The notes beneath the pieces were generated by a model, which saw only the letters and a list, made by a program, of their open reading frames with translations, searched no databases and had not been told where the DNA came from. A program made the position numbers and the translations under genes. Shown one piece after another: positions 1 through 10,144 of a DNA stretch of 64,000 bases. The stretch lies in NCBI GenBank assembly GCA_963920575.1, contig OY986966.1, positions 3,802,130-3,866,129 of the forward strand. Direction: 5' to 3'. The stretch comes from Narthecium ossifragum (taxonomy: Eukaryota; Streptophyta; Magnoliopsida; Dioscoreales; Nartheciaceae). Numbering within the stretch: position 1 is the first letter of the stretch; every line of letters starts with the position of its first letter.

Positions 1-470
1 ACCGACCTCGAGGACCTCCACGGCCTCCGCGGCTCCGCCCCCCACTCCTTCCCGTCGAGGCGTCGCCGTCCTCGACCTCCCCGAGCCCGAGGTCGCCTCA
101 GATCCAGCCAGATCCGGCTAGATCCGCCCAGATCCGGCTAGATCCAGCCAGATTCGGCCAGATCCGGCTAGATCCGACCAGATCCGGTTGTTTCCGGGCC
201 AGATCTGGCCAGATCCGGCCGCCGGCGGCGCTCGCGCCGCCTCTCCCTCCTGGGCGTGGCGGGTCAACCCGAACCCAACCCGACCCGTTTAATAAACGGG
301 TTAGGCGGGTCGGGTCGGGTTGACCCGTTTATAATTGGGTCGGGTTCGGGTTTATAAACCTGACCCGTTTAATAAACGGGTCGGGTTCGGGTTTGGTTTT
401 TTGTTAAACGGGTCAGTGTATGACCCGACTCGAACCCGACCCGCGAACCCGAATTGCCACCCCTACTCTC
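1..470. repeat. GC-rich short-repeat region, possible hAT-like transposon end
   Basis: Bases 100-215 are a degenerate run of 10-20 bp units built on gatccggctagatccgcc-like sequence. Bases 265-460 are built from acccgacccg and its complement, with the palindromic unit acccgtttaataaacgggt seen twice. The right end reads, on the minus strand, as a TAGGGGTGGCAA-type start, a common terminus of non-autonomous hAT elements in plants. No partner terminus or target duplication can be seen because the left side is cut by the window, so the class is an inference. Confidence 0.4.
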
Positions 471-2285
471 AACTTAGGATTATTATGCCACATAGACGCC
501 ACCTAGAACATTCTCCCGCCACCTAGGACAACATGATGATTAACTTATAGTCATCCTGTCATATAAAAATGATTACAATATCTTTGTATCGCGCCGAAGA
601 AACCAAATGTTATTCTCACATAAATTTCTAAGAATAATTGGTGAAATTAACATGTACCAGAGTAGAAGTAGAGATATCAAATCTTTCTCTCAGTTATCTC
701 AAACCTCTACTTAAAATTCCAGATTTCGGATTGGCAACCCCCAAGCATTACTAGTTATCTGCAAAAAGTGAATTTATATATTTACATTACAATCAAACAT
801 TACGAAACAGTGTCGCTCTCATGCGCGGCATGTTAACTTTCTCAATCATTTGACAAATTATCTAATCTTTTATGGTCAACCGCACATAATTTTTCTATCC
901 ATCATCACACTAGTTTCTTGTTTTATAAATTCAAGTATTTTTCAATTAAACAATAAAGTGTATCTCATTTTGTTACCTCAACCTCATCTCTTTGAAGAAG
1001 AGTTATACATAACCTATTTTTAGGGTTGTGACAATAAAGATTTTCTAGATCATGTCTAACCGAGTGATTGAGACAAGATTCAAAACATCAATATCAGCTT
1101 TGATATCATATTAACTTCATATAATTGCGATTGTTGAACAATAATGAAGATTTTACCAAAATGTCCTCACTATAGTATAAAATATGAATACTGATCTTGA
1201 TTTCTCCTATTCCATTGTGAAACCATGTCTATTTATCCCCCCATGATAACATAGAAATAAGCAAACACGAGCAACGAAAAAGAAGAATAGAGAATGCCAA
1301 CTTTTTTTTAATGGGAATTATGGCCAATTCATTTAACTCGAAACTTTCCCGCCTTTACGAGAAAATTTGATTGCAAAAGTGGAATTACAACTGTTATCAT
1401 AACCTCTCATACCATATCATAAATTTTTAGTTTGCTCATGGTACTAGTTTGTTTAAATAATCATGCAATATTAAGCTCATATCATACCTGATTGATACTT
1501 GCCACTGCATATGCTAATGATGTGCAAAGAAGTTATCTTGGGCCCGGCTAGGGGCTGACATGATCAAGCTGGACAGCCCAATCCCGACTAATTCTTCTGG
1601 CCTGCCTATAATGAACTAGATAGTGTTGACCAGAGAATTTGGCCTCCATGGCAAGCTACAGGAGGGTACTCGATGAGGTATTAACTACTAACTAACCAAT
1701 GGCACAATGGCCATTAATTAAGCTGGTTAAAAACCGCCAGTTTCCTCTCCACGAACTTGAGCTATTAAAAAGCCAGGATCCCGTCCTAACAAACCAATCC
1801 ACACGCTTGCCACGTTCAGTTAAAGGAATGAAAACTACATTCTTTTGAAATTTGAATGCCTACTTGATTGAATACATTACCCTCATCTATATACAAATCA
1901 CGAGATGCAGGGTTGATGCAAAAATAAACCAGCTGTACTTCTTGTGCTCGTAAACCTAAACAGGAGAGGAGAACAAGACGATGGTCTAGCAAGCAAGCCT
2001 TACATGTGAGCTGTAAACAAACAACAAAGATGGGTCCACAAAGAACCAATACTATTTTAAAAGCTAATGGAAATTAAAAATATACTAGATCGATAAGCAC
2101 CATTATATATCAACTCAACGAAACATTACTACTAGTTTTCACTACTTTAATTCGAACCTTGTTCCACTATGATATACAGCTAAAAAAGCCACCGTGATTT
2201 CCGCTGCTTTAAACGCCGCTGGATCCCCGAGAAAGTTGATACCCAGGTAAAAGAGAGCAGCAGCAGACGCCAGCATCCACAACAC

Positions 2286-2339
<54 letters not shown>

Positions 2340-2597
2340 CCGTGACTCTCTCTTTCTCTCTCCTTACTTTACTCACCAGTCAACCACTCCTCTCAACTTT
2401 CCCAACTAAAAACACATCCACATCGTCATCTCATTCTCCTCCCTCATTTGAATTCCCAGCTCAAACGGCATACATTTTCCTTATACATACAACACACATA
2501 CAAGGATCATATATTTTTAGAACAAAGTCGTCAACTTTAATTTATAGCCTAGGTAGTACTATAGTGAGATGAAGGGATGGTGGTGGTGCTTTGATTT
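471..2597. other. Intergenic, no gene recognised
   Basis: AT-rich sequence downstream of the minus-strand patellin gene. It has no ORF with recognisable homology and no RNA gene that I could find. It contains a pure CT microsatellite (listed separately). The 3' untranslated region of the patellin transcript should lie just below position 2598. Confidence 0.6.
2290..2336. repeat. (CT)n microsatellite
   Basis: About 23 uninterrupted CT dinucleotides, with further CT-rich sequence to about 2365. Perfect arrays of this length are usually length-polymorphic. Confidence 0.95.
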
Positions 2598-4223
2598 CTA
2601 AATGGATGGTTTGCGGACGAAGTAGCGGTAGGCGGCGACTTTCCGGCGGCGGGTGGCGGTGTTGTCGACGGACAGGACGAGCTTCCCGGCCTCCCGCGCC
2701 GTGAACACGTTGTGTATGGGCTCGTCCGCGCTCGCTGCCAGTACCCGGCGCGGCTTCTCCACTGCGATCGTGTAGCTGTCCTCCGCGGTGGGCACGTACT
2801 CCGCACCATACTCTACGTCCCAACCGCCCACCACTATGTCCCACGTTATCGTTGCTCCGCCCTGTTCAGTACACACGAAGCCATTGATGCAAAATTAAGG
2901 ACGTTATAATTATAGATCATGAGTTGCTGGAGAAGTATGGCCTGGATATATACCTCGATGCCGTCGATTTCGAGATTAACTTTCTCGCCTCCTTTGATGA
3001 CGAATTCGGAGGCTGGTTTAGGTGGGCCGTTCTGCAAGTCTCCAGGGCGGCTGAGGCCTCCATACTGGACGGGGACGAACTCCGGCCGGATGAACCTGCC
3101 AACATGGAGGATTTTAGAGCCCTGACATTATAGAAACTTCGCTAAAGAACCATTTTTTTTACAGCAGAGTGGCACTAGAAAGCCATTGCGCATTAGACAA
3201 CGAAAACCCATTTGGGGATTAATTGTTAGGCAGTAAGTTCAGCCTAGAATCACAATTGGGAACGTTACTTGTAAAGGGTCTCAGCCACATTCCCTTCTTT
3301 GGCGATGACGAACTTGCTCTTGGTCCTCTCTGTTAGGAAGGGACTGATCATGGAGTAGAGCAAGGTAAAATACCACGGCACATTTATGAACACCTGCACC
3401 CCACCAACCCAACCATGGCTTTATTCGAAGAACCCAGAACAATGAAGGAAGAAAGCAAGGATTTTTACAGCAAAACAGAGCAAAAAACAGAGAACCCACA
3501 AGAGGGTATTACCTTTCTGGCGACCAACTCAGGGTAGTTGTCCTGGAACAGCATCAAGATGTGGTTAGAAACCGCGCGGAGCTCGCGCTTGGGCATGTCC
3601 TTGAGATCGGTGACTTGAATGATGGAGTTCACCCCGCCCGGTCGGAGCTGGAGCAGACTCACTCCTCTCTCCATCACCTGAACCCTCCATCTTAGAAACC
3701 TCCGCAGCTTCTCCCCGTCCCCAAACACCCTCTCGTACATCTCCTTGTCCTTGAAAACCCCATAGGCATTGTAGCACACCGGGTGCCCCACTCGGTCCCA
3801 GCCATGCATATACGCCACCACCCCTTCGAGCTCCTTGAACCCAAGCTCCTCCTCGACGACCCCGTCGGCCCCGAACTCCTCCCGCCACGCGGCGCAGCGC
3901 GTCAGCATGGCGTGAGCCTGGGCCGCGCTGAAGTCGCGCGCTCGGAGGAACTTCAGCAGCACGACGTCGGCGCGCTCGTCGCCGCCGAGGAGCGGGACGC
4001 CCCACATCGTTATAGGCTTCTCGGCCGCGCCGAGCAGCTGCTTCAGCTCCTGCAGAGCTCGTTGCTCGCTGGGCTTCAAGGACGTCGCCAAGTAGGAGTC
4101 CTCCTTGAACGAGGAGGAACGGAGGAGGGTGGTGGTGGCCGCCTCCATGAAGGAGGTGACGAGACTCCGCTTGGCAGGCTTGGGGGATGGCTCCGGGGCG
4201 GTGAGCGGAGACTGGTGCTCCAT
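2598..4223 (-). CDS. PATL6: Patellin-6-like Sec14/GOLD protein
   Basis: Phosphoinositide-binding membrane-trafficking protein of the patellin family. Four exons join in frame: 4223-3513, 3393-3269, 3095-2954 and 2861-2598, with GT/AG at every intron, giving 413 residues; Arabidopsis PATL6 is about 409. A CRAL-TRIO N-domain lies near residues 50-105, the Sec14 lipid-binding domain near 115-275 (VGHPVCYNAYGVFKDKEMY, GGVNSIIQVTDLKDMPKREL, LFQDNYPELVARK), and a C-terminal GOLD domain near 305-412 (GGATITWDIVVGGWDVEY, KVAAYRYFVRK). It lacks the long acidic N-terminus of PATL1-5, which together with conserved blocks points to PATL6. The chosen ATG opens exon 1, and no in-frame upstream start extends it. 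Exon 1 is very GC-rich, as in the GC-rich gene class of monocots. Known role of the family: membrane trafficking, cell-plate formation and auxin-carrier positioning. Confidence 0.93.
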
Positions 4224-5922
4224 TATGAAACGGTGCAGAGAGAGAGGAACAGGAGGGGTGTGTTCCGATCCGGGGGTGGGGGGGGGGGGAGGGGCTTCGT
4301 TATTAGAAGGGGAGGAAGGGTAGTGTAAGAGGTGAGGTATAAATTATGGCGGTCGGGAGGTGACATTATGATGGTGGCGTGGGGACGGTGCTCTCTCTTG
4401 AAGGAGCGGCGCGGTCGCACGAGGCATGGCGTCTCTGGTACGGTGTACCTGCGGTCAAAAGAAGACTCTGTTCTTTTGATGAGATGGGTGAGTGACTGAT
4501 GGTGATCGGTGGCCGGGGTGCTTGGGTGGATTGGGATTATTGGGTGCTTCGGTGTGCCCGAGGGATAGAACACCGCGCAGCCGTGTTGGCACGTGAGAGC
4601 GGAACGCGCCTGGAGGGGCCCGAGAGGGTGGGGGCTACGAGGCTTTCGGCTTTGGGCCTTTGGCTCTGTGGATCCGGGCCCCACGCGGTCGTCTGGACTG
4701 CGCGCAGACCCGTTTAAATTTCGAATAAGAGAGCAGGTGGGGACTGGGGAATGTCTCCTGTGGACCTCTGTGTAACGCGCCCCGTCGATGAGCCCAAAAG
4801 TACGGCAAATTGGCTACAAAATAATACTCATTATTGCACCATGATGCGATCATTATAGTTGTCACCTTCCAATAATTTCTTAATTAACAACTATTTACAA
4901 GTTTAATTTTTTACTTCTCAATCGTGTGTGATCGTGCATTGGACTTCACGAAAATTTCAAATATGAATCAAGCAACAAAAAAAAAGGTTTCTTTTTATGG
5001 GAAAAAATACCATGTTTCTTTTTCCCAGTCATTAAAATAAGCATTACTTTGTCAGGTGCTCTATTCCTCTCTGCTGGATTCCCCCAAGATCTCGTTCTAG
5101 ATTTTTCTTTGATGCTTTCCGGTGGTATGCTCACCGGAGGTGACCATATTCCTTGTCATGTCTCCAAGGATGGATCAATGTACAGTAATGTAGGCGAGTC
5201 CGACCCTAATGTAGACTCAGCCATTCCGTACTCGAATTGGGTTTTGGTCCAACCAGAAACTGGGTTTCAACAATTACCAAACCAAGATGTGAAAGCAGCA
5301 ACCCAACGTATGACTATTTTGGTCTCCTGTTTTTAATTTCCGAGGCATGTGACCTGTCACTGTGATTTGAGACACGTAGTCGAATTGGGTCCCACCCAAT
5401 TGGTTGCGTGAGTTTAGCCTAGATTTGGAATCTTTTTTGCTGTTTTGGACTCCCGTTTGACAACGCATCCCCCACCCCTGTTTTTTTTTTTTTTGCACAT
5501 ACGGGCCTTTCACTTTCTTTTTCTTAATTTTACCTCGGTGTGGAGTGTCCAAAAAACCCAAAGACTCAGTTGGATATGGGTTTAGCCCGTGCCCGAGCCC
5601 GTCAGGGCGGTAGTTCGGTCCGGTCCGAGTATTGGCCTTGTTGGACCGAGCTAATCCGGGTTCAGAGCCTGACTAGTGCCACTTGATCAAAAACCCGGTC
5701 CGACCCGGCCCATGTTTTAAAGATTGGACACCCCAACACCCAATTAACCTCTCCGATCCCCCCTCTTCCCAGACTCCAAGAACTCCCAGCCAAACTAATA
5801 TATATATCCCTCAATCTCGTGCCATCACCACCCGATTAACCTCTCCCTGTCGGCTTCCACTACCCCACCCACCTAACGTCATCCGCTTTACTCCACAACG
5901 GAGCAATGCGCGGGCGTCGCCA
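4224..5922. other. Intergenic: patellin upstream region and flank of the GH17 pseudogene
   Basis: The first part is the 5' flank of the minus-strand patellin gene. It contains an almost pure G run at 4272-4295. A possible TATA-like sequence for that gene (minus AATTTATAC) lies near 4335-4343. Bases 5570-5720 are rich in CCCG/CGGG words like those at the left end of the window. The remainder to 5922 is pyrimidine-rich and probably the old promoter and leader of the GH17 pseudogene. No complete gene is seen. Confidence 0.5.
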
Positions 5923-6056
5923 ATGCTGCTCCTCCTCCTCATGGGACCAATGCCGTCCACTGCAATGCCCTCTTCTCCGGTTGGCATAAACTACGGCCAA
6001 GTCGAAAACAACCTCCCCACCCCGTCGGCGTCGCTACCTCCCCTCAGCTCCGTCAC

Positions 6057-7066
6057 TGTGAGGACCTGCCCCTCTACCCCTGTGGCTCGCTGTAGACCGC
6101 AAGGGCAATTTGGTAAATTGCGCCTTGTTGGTTTGTTTCACACCCGCGTGTGCACACACTGGCCTTGTCTGTGTTCGTGTTTGCTTAGAATGGCTAGGTG
6201 AACTCGAGATCGGAAGATCTGAGCTTGAGCTTGTGTTTTAGCCCAAGTTTGCCTTTTTGAGTAAAGGAGATCGATCTGGATGGCTAGGGAGATCGATCTG
6301 GCCCTTTTTGCAAAGAAGATCGATCTGGATTTCAAGGAGATCGATCTCGATTGCAAAGGAGATCGATCATGATCGAGTCGGTGGGTTTTCTCTTTCGCGA
6401 GGACGGCCGTCGGCCGTCGCTCTCCCCTGTCAGGGAGAGAAGTCTTCCCCTCCCTTTTCCCCCAGCTTTTTCCCCTCTTTCCCGGCTTTCCCCTCCCCCT
6501 TTCCCCTCTTTTCTCCCCCTCCTCTTCCTCCTTCTCCTTCTCTTCTTCTTCCCTCCTTCTCTCTTTCCCGCGGTGCTCTGTTTCTTCCCTTTACCGCCGG
6601 CGAGCTTCTTTCCCTCCGTTCTCCCTCCTCCGGCCACCAAATTGGGTGTTCTTTGGCTCGTTAGATTCGTGACAACGAGAGGAAGGCTCATGGTGTGATT
6701 TGGCAGCTTGTTGGCGATCAAATTGCGGGGAATCAGCCGAGGAAAGCGCAGCTAAGTAGGGTTATACCTACTGTGTTCTTTTCGGGTTTTCTTGAGATCT
6801 AGCTGTTGGATCTTGTTGATCCTTGCTTTGTTGGGTTCCTTGTACCTATTAGAATAACTGATTTAAGTCTCATGTTAATCAGTTGTGATTTGAGTAGGTT
6901 TTATGTAAGATTAGTCTCGGATTTCTGGTTTTCTGCTGTTCTTGAGAAACAGCCGGCTCGCGGCGAGTTTTCCGGCCGGCGAGTACATGATCTTGGTTTC
7001 TGTTAAACATAAGAGTTGTAGCTCTACTCGTTAGCTTTCCATTCCATCTTGTTTCGTATTTTTCCG
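6057..7066 (+). repeat. Truncated 5' LTR of the Tekay-like element
   Basis: Matches the 3' LTR from its first base to about 14763 with roughly 2 percent differences by eye, plus a 27-bp indel in the GATCGATC cluster. Homology stops abruptly after tttccg at 7066. About 1420 bp of LTR and the primer-binding site expected next are missing. The cluster of five agatcgatct-type palindromes lies at 6268-6375, followed by a long pyrimidine tract (about 6420-6580). Confidence 0.88.
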
Positions 7067-7565
7067 CTTTCTGTTTGTGTTGCCTTGTTTTGGCGGCTTC
7101 TTACGAGTGAACGCTCGTTGTCGTTGGTGATTGCACAGATGTCGGGAGCTCGAGTCCGACCTTCGGTTGTTGGTCGAGGTGGGGCACGACCTGGTCGACC
7201 CGCTCGACCAGACAGGGTAGCACCTGTCAGGACGATCAGAGCTCGACGGACTGTACCGTCACCAGCGACGGTTGCGGTCGCACAGGAGGAGGCTCCTCTC
7301 GCCGAGGCGGGGGTCCTCGCTCCGGTCGACGGGCGGGCCGCGGCAGTGGTCATGATGGACTTCCAGCGGCTGAACCCGCCTAGGTTCAGCGGTGAGACTG
7401 GGGATCCGACGACGGCAGACGGCTGGCTCCGAGTAGTCACGCGCGTTCTCGACGCTCTCTTCGTCGGGGATGACCGGATCCGGGTCACCCTTGCGGCGTT
7501 CCAGCTTGATGGTGATGCCCTTGATTGGTGGTGCACTGCCCAGCACACCAGTGACGGAGAGGAGC

Positions 7566-10144
7566 TGTCACACCACGACCCGGAAAACCCATCTAGGACG
7601 GGGCGTGAGGGTCCTAACACTATTCATCATCAACCAGCGCAGTACAAGCGGAAAGGATAAACAATTTAATCAAAAGTAATCCAGAGGCTAAGCAGATTTG
7701 ATCATAATATAACATCAAGTCTTACAATGTCTGAGTTTCAAAATACAGATTTATACAACATCCCAAAGGTTCTCCAAAAAGGGGTACAACAGTCATAAAT
7801 ATATATAAATCCAAAAAGAGTACAACTGATCATAACCTCCAACAAAACCTCAGGCGCCTCTGGATGTACTTGCGCCGCCAAAAGCCGAACCTGCTGGCTC
7901 CACTGAGGAGGAACTGCCGCCAGCACCTGCAAACGCAGCCCGGGTAGGAATGAGCAAAAAGCCCAGTAGGGTTCTACTCTACGGCACACTGAAGGGAGGA
8001 AAACAACAACAGTGTTGTCCCCCAGCTTAAGTCTAAAGGATGCCACGGGTCCCATAACCCACCGATGTCCCAAGGGTTCCTGTCATGAAACCTCTCTCCT
8101 GAACATGTTACCAGGAGGACCACGGAAACAGTAACATGCAGGCTCTAACCCTTACCCAGCAGGGATACCACTGCCTGGGGACCACGTCGGGAGCTCCTCG
8201 GTTGCATCCTTAGCACTTGGGCTTGGAAGACAACACGACCTCTAAACCTCAAACAAAGATTCGAGCCGACTATCGCAATCCTCAATCACCAAAGATTCAG
8301 ATCAACAATCACACCCTAATCCTGACTACCCATCCACGGTCCTAAGGCTAGATCCGAGCTACCCGAGAGCCTCGGATCGGCGACCTAAAACATCGCCCGC
8401 CTAACCTCAAATGCTTCTAATGCATACAATGCATGAGCTTAAGCAAACATCTACCCTAGATGTCTCTATATGTCACATCAGCAGTTATAAGTTCCACAGA
8501 TATACAATAGCCCTCGGCACTAGCCGGCAAGAGGCTAAGGTTACACAGTTCCTCATTAGCTAGCACTCATAGCTAGCTAATGGTTAAGCAAACAACTAAG
8601 CATTTAATTTCTACCAAACATGTATTTTCCATCAAAACTTGAATTAAATGCAAGCATAACCATAAGTTTGCAAAAAGGGAGGAAACTCGGATCAAACATC
8701 AAACCCGATGAAAGTCCTTTGAAAACATAATGAAACCCACTTACAGGCTTCCCTATATGTTTAAGATTCAATCAAGATTGAAGGCCATTTAAGAAAAACC
8801 AAAAAACACTGTTCAAAAGGCCACAGACGATGCCACGGTCGATCCGTGCATCGACCGTGGGGCCACGAACGATGCCACGGTCGATCCGTGGATCGACCGT
8901 GAGGCCCACACGAAGAAAACCAAGAGCGACGGTTGATCCAACCATCGACCCTGAACAGCCCAAAACCAACCAGAGCCTGACGGTCGATGCGACGGTCGAT
9001 CCGACGGTCGACCGTCAGGTAAATGGCGAAAAAGCTAAGGTCGCACGGTCGATCGATCCATCGACCCTAGGAACCCAAAATCTCAACAGAGCCCGACGGT
9101 CGATGCGACGGTCGATCCGACGGTCGACCGTCAGGCCCAAAGCAAACATACTAAAGCTGGACGGTCGATACATCGATCGACCGTCGAGCCTGACGGTCGA
9201 TGCACCGATCGACCGTCGAGCTCAAAACGCAGTATTACGGAAATCCATTTTCTAAGATTTGAAGGATCAAAACATGTTAGAATACAATCAAACTTTGCAA
9301 GCAAGTGTATTTTGAAGTGAGGGATCTAATGATGCAAGGAAATCCATATTTGGACGGTTAAATCCCATTTTAGGTCGGAAAACCAAAACCGACGAAACTT
9401 CGACAATACGGAAAACGAACCGTTACGATACCATAATTTGCAAAGCAAGAATACAAGGAATGACCTACATTGCACACCAGGAACTACAAGCATTCTAACA
9501 TGGCATTCACAGCACAACCATAAACATCCTAGCCTAGTAGAACCCGATCCAAGGATCGAGGTAGAAACACCTACCTTAAACACAATCCCAGCTTCTCCAC
9601 GCGTCCAGCCAATCGCGCCGTGAAGATCCACTGCTCAAGCTCAGTCCTCCAAGGTCTATCCAGCCGGAGGAGAAGGGAGAAGGGAGAAGAAGGGGAAAAC
9701 TTGGCTGGAGAAGAGAAGGAAGAAGAACCAGGGAAAAGAAGGAAGGAAGGGAGAGAAGAAGAGAGGGGGAAAAGAGAAACCGGGTAGGTTGGAGCCAACT
9801 GCTCCAACCACCCCCAGTCATCAGGCCCTTAACGGGCCAGGCCCACTAACGGGCCAGCAGCCCAACTAACGGGTCGAGATCCCGTTCGACCCGCTCACGA
9901 GCCCGAGCTGGGATCTTCCGATCCCAGGGTCCACCTAACCATCCTAAACAACCACATACATCAATCCAAGGCCGTGGGTGCAACGCGGGTGTGAAACCGA
10001 CCACCATGGGCATATTTACCAAAATGCCCCTGGGGTCCAAACCGCCACACGATCGCCCGATCGTGCCCGACGCGGAACTAAACCAATAGGAAACCGGCTC
10101 TCGACCCACGTGGTCGAGCCAGGTCCGAGGGACGGGCCCTCACA
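7566..10144 (-). mobile_element. Solo LTR, Tekay-like family, antisense inside gag
   Basis: A 2579-bp LTR with TG...CA ends (on this strand tgtcacacc ... cctcaca), flanked by the perfect 5-bp duplication GGAGC at 7561-7565 and 10145-10149. Read on the minus strand it begins TGTGAGGGC, like the other Tekay LTRs here. The stretch at about 7950-8400 is very close to 49040-49470 in the second antisense solo LTR. No internal region remains, as expected after LTR-LTR recombination. Confidence 0.92.
8826..9216. repeat. Array of GGTCGATC...GATCGACC palindromes
   Basis: More than ten spaced copies of gacggtcgatc and its complement gatcgaccgt form nested inverted repeats. Two larger units (near 8980-9020 and 9095-9135) are almost identical. 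The array lies about 930-1320 bp from the LTR start on the minus strand, a different place from the clusters in the other Tekay copies. Confidence 0.85.

Noticed and set aside
3783..4328. Plus-strand ORF of 181 residues opposite patellin exon 1
   Set aside because: Antisense shadow of a GC-rich coding exon, with no family match.
6332..6721. Basic Arg/Lys/Gly-rich minus-strand ORF in the Tekay LTR
   Set aside because: Translation of a pyrimidine tract; the same happens in the other LTR copies, and nothing supports a protein.
7024..7620. Long minus-strand ORF opposite gag
   Set aside because: Shadow of the GC-rich gag reading frame; no domain, and it runs into the nested solo LTR.
8830..9255. 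Array of regularly spaced short repeats resembling CRISPR
   Set aside because: The units are palindromic words at irregular spacing inside a plant LTR; there are no unique equal-length spacers and the genome is eukaryotic.
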